From Helianthus annuus (Eukaryota > Streptophyta > Magnoliopsida > Asterales > Asteraceae): 64,000 nucleotides of DNA. The stretch is taken from positions 118,313,426 through 118,377,425 of the forward strand of contig NC_035448.2 of NCBI RefSeq assembly GCF_002127325.2. Reading direction: 5' to 3'. The notes under the pieces are model-generated. The model saw nothing but the letters and a program-made list of their open reading frames with translations. It was not told the DNA's origin and made no database searches. The translations under genes were made by a program, and so were the position numbers. This document shows positions 57,415 through 64,000 of the stretch, piece after piece. How positions within the stretch are numbered: the stretch's first letter is position 1; each line of letters starts with the position of its first letter.

Positions 57415-57882
57415 GAAAAATAGTATTTTATTAGAATAATAAAATATTTTATTAGAAAAATAGAAGAATGGTATTCAAAATTTAAAGTAGAATGAAATTT
57501 AATATTAGCTTATTATTTATTTATTTATTTGTTTAATCTAAGATAAGTTTGGAAGTGAACTGAGAAAATCAAAAAATAAATGCTTACAATGAATGATAGG
57601 TGTCACACATTAATGTTTTATTATATAGTATAGTATAGATATATATTTAGATTGATATAAATAGATTATTATATTGTAGTAAAATTTGTTAACGAAGTCT
57701 CAATAAATTTAACCCTTTTTTTAAAACTTGTAAATGTAACAAAGTCTCGATAAATTTAACCATTTATTTAAAACTTGTAAATGTAGAAATGATAAATAAT
57801 ATTAATTAATTTTATTTTAAGTTTCGTAAAATCTATTTGATACCAAACTAAACAAAACGTTCAAATATATAGTTAATATCAA

Positions 57883-58172
57883 GAGTAAATTACGATTTTT
57901 GCCTCTGTGATTATTTCACTTTTACCCTTTTAGCCAAAAAATGAATCTTTTAACATCTAAGCCTCCAACGTCTTTTTTTTTTAATCCTTTTGGCCCCAAA
58001 CACTAACCCCATCCATTTACTTTTAGGGGGCCAAAAAAGTTAGAAAAAATGACGTTGAGTCCAAAAGGATTAGAAAAAAAGACGTTGATGGCTCAGAATG
58101 TTAAAAAAAATCCTTTTTGAGTTGAAAGAGTAAAAGTGATATAACCACATGGGCCAAAATCGTAATTTTTTC
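57883..58172. mobile_element. MULE-type foldback MITE, 290 bp
   Basis: Inverted ends gagtaaattacgatttt and gaaaaaattacgatttt. 9-bp target duplication taatatcaa at 57874-57882 and 58173-58181. Confidence 0.92.
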
Positions 58173-58324
58173 TAATATCAAATTAGATAACTAAGTTTGA
58201 ATTTGAAGTAAATAGATAAATATAAAAGTAATAATTAAACTAAAAAATATTTAGTAGGAGGATTATCTATAATTAATTAGAAGTAATTAAACTAAAATAA
58301 TAATTATCCATAAGACATGGCCTA

Positions 58325-58374
58325 ATATGATGACAAGTGTCCTAAAGATGGTTTCTTTTATTATATAGTATAGA
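58325..58374 (-). mobile_element. Second Helitron 5' end on the minus strand
   Basis: At 58374 the minus strand reads TCTATACTATATAATAAAAG, a canonical Helitron start, closely related to the one at 57639. Its 3' partner may be 36433, with a younger Helitron nested inside, or may be lost. Confidence 0.7.
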
Positions 58375-58816
58375 TAGATTGTATTTCTATTATGATTTTC
58401 GAATGGTGTTTGACGTATTTTTATAATGTATTTAAAATTTAATTTAGTTTTATCCTTTTGTTATGTGATTTAACTCGACCCGAATCAGTCCAAACCTTTT
58501 TTAATATATAGCAAAGACAACACACACTTGAAAATTTTCCGCCCCCCATGAAAAAAGTTTATGAGTCCGCCACTCAATTAGTACATGGGCGAAGCTTTAT
58601 GGGAGCCGGGGGTGCCCGACCCCCCTTGATTTTTCGCTTCGTTGTGTAATTTTATTGAATTTTTTTCGTAGTGTGAAATATTGGATATTTAAGAGTCTGG
58701 TCCCTCTAGTTTGGATTTTGAAAGTCTAGCCACCTCTGAGTTTTCATTTAAGCTGCAAAATTTAAAGCACTAATAAAAAAATAAATAATAAAGAAACATT
58801 ATTATTATTATTATTC

Positions 58817-58869
<53 letters not shown>

Positions 58870-59642
58870 TTATTATTATTGATAAAGTACGATGAATAGT
58901 AACTTTATTTTTATAGTAATATATAACTTTTTATTATTTTTTATTTAATATATTATAATAGTTTATTAATAGATTTACTTTTAGTAACATATTTTTATTT
59001 TTTCCCTTTTTTAAAACCATATATTTTCTTTATCATTTTTTAATAATTCTTTTTTAGAACATATATTAATTTATCGATAATTTGATACTTCTTTAATAAT
59101 TTACATTTATAATTTTTTTAAAAACTCATGTACGTAGTTATGCTTGATTTTTTCCCCGACATTCCGTTATAAGTTTTGTTGAAAACGAAGTTGTACTCAA
59201 AATAAAGTATTTATTTGGTATCATAAAATAGTATGATGATAAACTAAACTGTCCTATTGGTTTGGCTTTCTAAACAACATGCTTTATTTTCAAATCACGT
59301 TCATTTTACATTATCATTTGCTCGGTTTTTCCGCAACGTGCGATGTCGAAATCTAAAATGATTAAAAACAATTAATTTTTTTTGTAAGGGATATAATATG
59401 AAGTGCGAGGGAAAGAAGGAAAGTTTATGAAGGATGGAGTAAAAGAGGATGAATGGAAGGTTTAGTAAGCCATGAGAGTGAAAGCAAGTGCAAGATATTA
59501 TTGATTCTTGGATAGGTACATTAAGGGGGTGTTTTAAACATCTTTAAGGGAGCTGATTTCTGCAGGCGCGGAGACATTATCCTTGAAGATTGTTTGTTTT
59601 TTTATAAACAGATAAAAACTCAGCTTTTTTCATCTTAAAAAA
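58375..59642. other. Intergenic DNA with an (ATT)n microsatellite
   Basis: The (ATT)n tract runs from about 58797 to 58880. A TE-end-like catgggcgaagctt stretch is at 58585. No gene. Confidence 0.6.
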
Positions 59643-59938
59643 TAGTATGGTGCCCGCGCGATGCGGCGGGGGCAACACTTTGGATTGCGGCACTCGTTGC
59701 TGGTAGTTTTCTTATTTGTATATGATAACATTATTGTGGTGGATATATGTCATAAGTGTTACACATGTTTAGTAATTGTTAAATTTAGAATTTAAATTAG
59801 GAAGTACTTCAAGAAACAATTGGTGTAATAAAGTAAACCACGAATAAGAAAAAAACAAGTCTTAAACATAATTAAAAGTTATATAAAGTACCACACAAAT
59901 AAGAAAAGATAAGTATTAAACATAAAGGGTCAAGTACT

Positions 59939-60124
59939 TTGCATCATGAGGTTGAAAATTTATTAATCATACGACTTAAACATCTTAAGGATCTCATCCA
60001 TATTGTCAGACCACCATTTCTCATCATCGAGATCAACGTCCTCCGGAATTTCTTGTATCTCTTCCTGTTTGATTGTTACATCTTTTTGAGGTTGATTTTC
60101 TTCTTCGATGTCCTCTTTAACTAA
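59939..60124 (+). other. Unrecognised ORF region within Helitron C
   Basis: 61-aa hydrophobic ORF. The minus strand of the same interval also has acidic open stretches (atcctcggatgagatcc-like reading) that could be a captured exon. Neither is identifiable. Confidence 0.25.
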
Positions 60125-60437
60125 TAAATCAGTAGTAGCTGCTGTAGCAGTTTGGGGAACTAAAAGAAATGATAAGTATTTAGCTACATATATGTTATAT
60201 CATGTTAAAATTATATATAAGATCTGATAGATAGGTAGATACCTGGCACATCTTTCATTTTGCTATCTGTCTTATCCATATCAAATTCTTAATTAATCTG
60301 CAAGGGAAAATTAAATAAGTGAGTAAAAAAGACAAAAGTGTGTAATATAATGACATCATATATAAACTATATGTAGAATGTAATTACGTAAACCACCAAA
60401 TGCATAAAAAATCATCACATTCTCATTCACAAGTATT

Positions 60438-60752
60438 TCATTCGTCATGTAACACCTCTCGATAGACAACATTTGAGGTGTATACACCGTCTCGTCTGAA
60501 GTCTTTGGCAGGATGTACTAATACCTTTGTATTAGCACGTGATATCCGTCTTGATAAAGCGACATAAAGTTGTCCATGCGAAAATACTGAATCCGGAAGA
60601 TAAACACCAACATGCGGAATTGTTTGAACAGAAAAAATTAATAAAACAATCAAAATCGAAACCTTAGAAGCGGGAGTTGCAACTGGATTGTTTAAATCGG
60701 CGCGTTCACCTTCCAACTGAATCAAAAAAATAACATATATTAAAATTCGCAT
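60438..60752 (-). pseudogene. Helitron helicase (PIF1-like) C-terminal remnant
   Basis: The minus-strand ORF contains QTIPHVGVYLP, VFSHGQLYVALSR and NVVYREVL. These are the last conserved motifs of the PIF1-family helicase domain of Helitron Rep/helicase proteins, which unwind DNA during rolling-circle transposition. The N-terminal part of the frame, up to about residue 40, is unrelated intron-like or scrambled sequence. The Rep nuclease and upstream helicase motifs are absent. The family's full protein is well over 1000 aa, so only a tail survives. Confidence 0.88.
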
Positions 60753-61019
60753 AAAATTAAAACATAATTTATAAATTGATGCGAATTAACAATCTAACCT
60801 TTGAAAGTACAACATCATATGATTGTTTTTTCGCAATCACTGGATTCGAAATTGGATTCATTATCAAATGTTTAGCAATAGAAATGGGTGCCCTACTATG
60901 TATTTATAGTAGGAATATAGAGGTGAATTAGGGTTATTTTGAAATCTGGCACCCTTTTGTTTAGGAAGTTAGTTGCATCTATTTGAATCTACCATTCTTT
61001 ATAAAAAACCAAACGTGCA

Positions 61020-61074
61020 TAAAATAATAATAATAATAATTGTATCTAGTTAAAATGTTCGTTTTCAAATGTGA

Positions 61075-61149
<75 letters not shown>

Positions 61150-61151
61150 TA
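61020..61151. repeat. (AAT)n microsatellites
   Basis: Two AAT tracts, 61020-61041 and 61075-61151. Confidence 0.97.
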
Positions 61152-61159
61152 TTATATCT

Positions 61160-61445
61160 AGTTAAAATGTTTGTTTTCAATTGTGAAATAATAATTGTAT
61201 GTATTGTTACTTTGAACAAAATAATTATATATACTTTGATTTGTTAAAAAATCATATTAACGGTTTTCGTCTTGCAGATTTATGAAGTGCTGCGGTGCCG
61301 ATTTATCATCTTGGAGTTGATGTATCTAGTTAAAATGTTTGTTTTCAACTGTGAAATAATAATTATATGTATTGTTACTTTGAACAAAATAATTATATAT
61401 ATTTGATTTGTTAAAAATTCATATTAACGGTTTTCGTCTTGCAGA
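61160..61445. repeat. Tandem duplication in Helitron C middle
   Basis: Two copies of a segment of about 170 bp containing ctagttaaaatgtttgtttt, tgtattgttactttgaacaa and acggttttcgtcttgcagat. Confidence 0.88.
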
Positions 61446-61599
61446 TTTATGAAGTACCGCGGTGCCGTTTATCATCTTGGAGTTGAGCTGAACTTGTTAT
61501 ATAGAATAGATTTTAATTTGATTATCATGTACCAGAAAACTTGGAGGAATATTGCGGCTAGTAACTTTGTGTCTCGTGTCAATATTGCGGCTGGTAACT

Positions 61600-62824
61600 T
61601 TTCAATATTGCGGCTAGTAAAATTAGGGAATATTTTATAGTTTATTAATGCCGTTCAAAACAAAAAACTTGTACAGAGTCACTTAAACATTCAATATTGC
61701 AGCTAGTAAAATTAGGGAATATTTTAGTTTATTAATGCCGTTCAAAACAAAAAACTTGTAGAGAGTCAGTTTGTTAATGCACGGTAGCTAGGTAATGGTC
61801 AAAGCGGGCTTGGGTAAAAAACAAATGTTGGCTTTAATCAATTGTACATTTACGCATCGGTTATTTGTACTTTATGAACGCACGGCGAAACTAAAAAAGA
61901 CAACTATCGAAACGTTTAAAAAAATGTGTCGATCGTCATGGTACCTTCGTTTTTTTTTTTAAACATTACAGGTTGTAAGATATCGCAAGAACACTTTAAA
62001 GAATTAAAGGGGGGGGGGGGAGTGTAACTAATTACCCATAATTATGTTAAATGTCAAGGAGTTAAATGTAATAGATTGATAGACTTAAAAATAATTATGG
62101 TTTAAAAGACCACTTTACCCTCATTTTAGGGGTTTATTTATAAATAAGGGGGGAAGAAGTTCTTAACTTTTGGGAATCCTTCCCTCCTGTATTATATTGC
62201 GGCGGGTAACTTTTCAATATTGCGGCTAGTAAAATTAGGGAATAGTTTATTAATGTCGTTGAAAACAAAAAACTTGTACAGAGTCACTTAAATATTCAAT
62301 ATTGCAGCTAGTAAAATTAGGGAATATTTTAGTTTATTAATGCCGTTCAAAACAAAAAAACTTGTAGAGAGTCAGTTTGTTAATGCACGGTAACTAGGTA
62401 ATGGTCAAAGCGGGCTTGGGTAAAAAACAAATGTTGGCTTTAATCAATTGTACATTTACGCATCGGTTATTTGTACTTTATGAACGCACGACGAAACTAA
62501 AAAAGACAACTATCGAAACGTTTAAAAAAATGTGTCGATCGTCATGGTACCTTCGGTTTTTTTTAAACATTACAGGTTGTAAGATATCGCAGGAATACTT
62601 TAAAGAATTAAAGAGCGGGGGGGGGGGGGGGGTGGGAGTGTAACTAATTACCCATAATTATGTTAAATGTCAAGGAGTTAAATGTAATAGATTGAGGGAC
62701 TAAAAAATAATTATGGTTTAAAAGACTACTTTACCCTCATTTTAGGGGTTTATTTATAAATAAGGGGGGAAGAAGTTCTTAACTTTTGACAATCCTTCCC
62801 TCTTGCATTATATAATAGTATAGA
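61600..62824 (-). repeat. Tandem duplication (about 610 bp) of the Helitron C 5'-terminal segment
   Basis: Copies at about 61600-62210 and 62211-62824. For example, atggtcaaagcgggcttggg occurs at 61795 and 62401. Both copies include variable G-runs (about 62009-62021 and 62616-62631). The 80-aa plus-strand ORF here is a repeat artefact. Confidence 0.93.
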
Positions 62825-63449
62825 TAAGCTATGGACTCCTTTCTTAAAACATTTTCACAAAAACCCTAATATAATCTTCCCTCGTATACGCTTAAAACAT
62901 CAACCCTCTTCTCCTCGCCGCCACTCCTCCTCTAACTCCGACCAGTTTTCCGGCAACCTCCCTCTTCTCCTTGCCGTCTGACGACCTCCCTCTTCTCCTC
63001 CGACCTCCCTCTTCTCATTGCAGACAGTAAAACACAGATGAAATCAGCTTGCAGACAATTTATGTCTGCAAAAACAAACAATACCTAAATGTCTTCTATA
63101 TATATAGGCAAAACTTCTAGTGTCCTACCCTATTACCACTGCCAATTGTCAAATATCGAGTAATGGACTTAACATTATTGCAAAAAGGAAAATAAAAATT
63201 TTAAAAGTTGTAATTATAAAAAAACAAGTAAAATTGTCGTGCAAAATTTTTTTATTCTGTCTCCATTGTTGAGAATCTGAAATTGTTAATGATTGATGTT
63301 GATAGACGTCACGTCTATAAATCTTATGTATCAACGTCTTCTGTAATTTTGTTCTGTGTATAAAATTTGTGATGGGTACATTCACAGTAATACTCAACAT
63401 GCAGGCTATTATATTCAAAATTTCAAATGTGATTAAAGTTCATTCAATA
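62825..63449. other. Intergenic, nothing recognised
   Basis: Contains a CT-rich stretch with cctccctcttctcct repeats (62930-63020). No supported gene. Confidence 0.5.
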
Positions 63450-63458
63450 TAAATTCAA

Positions 63459-63877
63459 GAGTAAAATGCCATTTTGGCCTCTGTGGTTTGGTCAATTTTG
63501 TCACTTTAGTCCAAAACTCAAACTTTTTGCATCTGGGTCCCTGTGGTTTCAGTTTTGTTGTCATTTTGGTCCAAAAATGAAATCAGATCATATTTGTCTT
63601 ATAAAATCCTGTTATTTTGTCATTTTCCGTAGGGGCAAAATAATCATTTCTTTTTTATAAATAAATACCATATTTTATAAGACAAATATGACCTAATTTG
63701 CCCCTGAGGAAAATGATAAAATTGCAGGATTTTATAAGACAAGTATGATCTGATTTCATTTTTGGACCAAAATGGCAATAAAACTGAAACCACAGGGACC
63801 TAGATGCAAAAGGTTTGAGTTTTGGACTAAAGTGGCAAAAGTAACCAAACCTCAGGGACCAAAATGACAGTTTACTC
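63459..63877. mobile_element. MULE-type foldback MITE, 419 bp
   Basis: Arms of about 150-190 bp: gagtaaaatgccattttgg at left and gagtaaactgtcattttgg from the right on the minus strand. 9-bp target duplication taaattcaa at 63450-63458 and 63878-63886. Confidence 0.95.
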
Positions 63878-64000
63878 TAAATTCAAATGTGAACTATCAC
63901 TCGTTTCTGTTGGTCCCTTTTTGGTTGCAAACTGATTACGCAATTGGAAAATATCAAACAAATGATTTGATCAAAATAAAAGCATGATTTAATAATTAAG

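Larger units (their letters stand above)
36433..57639 (-). mobile_element. Helitron A on the minus strand, split by a LINE/LTR nest
   Basis: On the minus strand the 5' end at 57639 reads TCTATACTATACTATATAATA, a canonical plant Helitron start preceded by A. The 3' end at 36433 reads CCCGTGTAATAAACGGGG then TTATAACCTAG followed by T. Both flanking parts carry the same tandem repeat (36440-36652 and 56411-56850), which shows they were once joined. The element proper is about 1.4 kb. A second 5' end at 58374 could be the true partner. Confidence 0.75.
59643..62824 (-). mobile_element. Helitron C on the minus strand with helicase remnant
   Basis: The 5' end at 62824 reads TCTATACTATTATATAATGC on the minus strand. 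The 3' end at about 59643 has the hairpin CCCGCCGCATCGCGCGGG followed by CACCATACTAT. The last four bases (CTAT) deviate from the usual CTRR. It contains a piece of the Rep/helicase gene next to the 3' end, as expected for a deleted autonomous element. It also has AAT microsatellites and a tandem duplication of its 5'-terminal DNA. Confidence 0.82.

Noticed and set aside
62401..62643. 80-aa ORF ending in a poly-Gly tail
   Set aside because: Its end is the G-run and its start is in the duplicated Helitron 5' segment; the sister copy is not open over the same length.

Overview
The window is plant nuclear DNA. The evidence is one spliced kinase gene with GT-AG introns, plant-type Ty3/gypsy LTR retrotransposons (Athila and Tekay clades), Helitrons with typical plant ends, hAT/MULE/PIF MITEs and long (TA)n tracts. 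The element families resemble those I recall from Asteraceae (lettuce, sunflower and relatives). That assignment is recall, not proof. No tRNA, rRNA or CRISPR locus was seen.

Layout. 1-7028: a young Athila-type LTR element on the + strand, its 5' LTR cut by the window edge. It carries only a broken gag and protease and has palindromic CACGG(G)GCCGTG arrays. It sits inside a minus-strand Tekay element (7029-12632, copy 1), which also carries a small hAT element (7458-8334). 12633-17596: degenerate older gypsy DNA and a decayed LTR relic holding two foldback elements set in (TA)n tracts. 17597-21400: intergenic DNA with an SDR pseudogene fragment and Helitron-like repeats, bounded by an exact 27-bp direct repeat. 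21410-23546: the only convincing host gene, a nine-exon SnRK2 subclass I protein kinase of 355 aa. 23999-24930: MITEs.

25732-33884: a hAT-type element with an 8-bp target duplication. It is split by about 7.4 kb of nested DNA: (TA)n tracts, two foldback elements, and a minus-strand Helitron carrying a broken MYB/SANT-like gene fragment, a near-perfect hairpin of about 270 bp and a minisatellite. 34101-36399: a MULE with long TIRs, a 9-bp target duplication and an internal 849-bp tandem duplication.

36433-57639: a Russian-doll nest. A minus-strand Helitron holds a truncated LINE, which holds Tekay copy 2 (37366-56313, TSD ttgca), whose 3' LTR holds a non-autonomous element with LTRs of 3.5-3.9 kb (45527-55432, TSD gtgat). 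57883-63877: further MULE-type MITEs and another Helitron (59643-62824) that keeps the C-terminal end of a Rep/helicase gene.

The two Tekay copies share two small extra ORFs upstream of gag and nearly the same R/U5 and leader, but have unrelated U3 promoters. Copy 2 keeps an uninterrupted protease-tail/RT/RNase H/integrase/chromodomain frame, while its gag and protease are disabled. The most unusual structures are the pre-gag ORFs, the GC-rich palindrome arrays just upstream of TATA boxes in unrelated LTRs, the (TA)n-embedded foldback family, the hairpin at 28416-28689, and the 27-bp repeat bracketing Helitron-like DNA beside the SnRK2 promoter.
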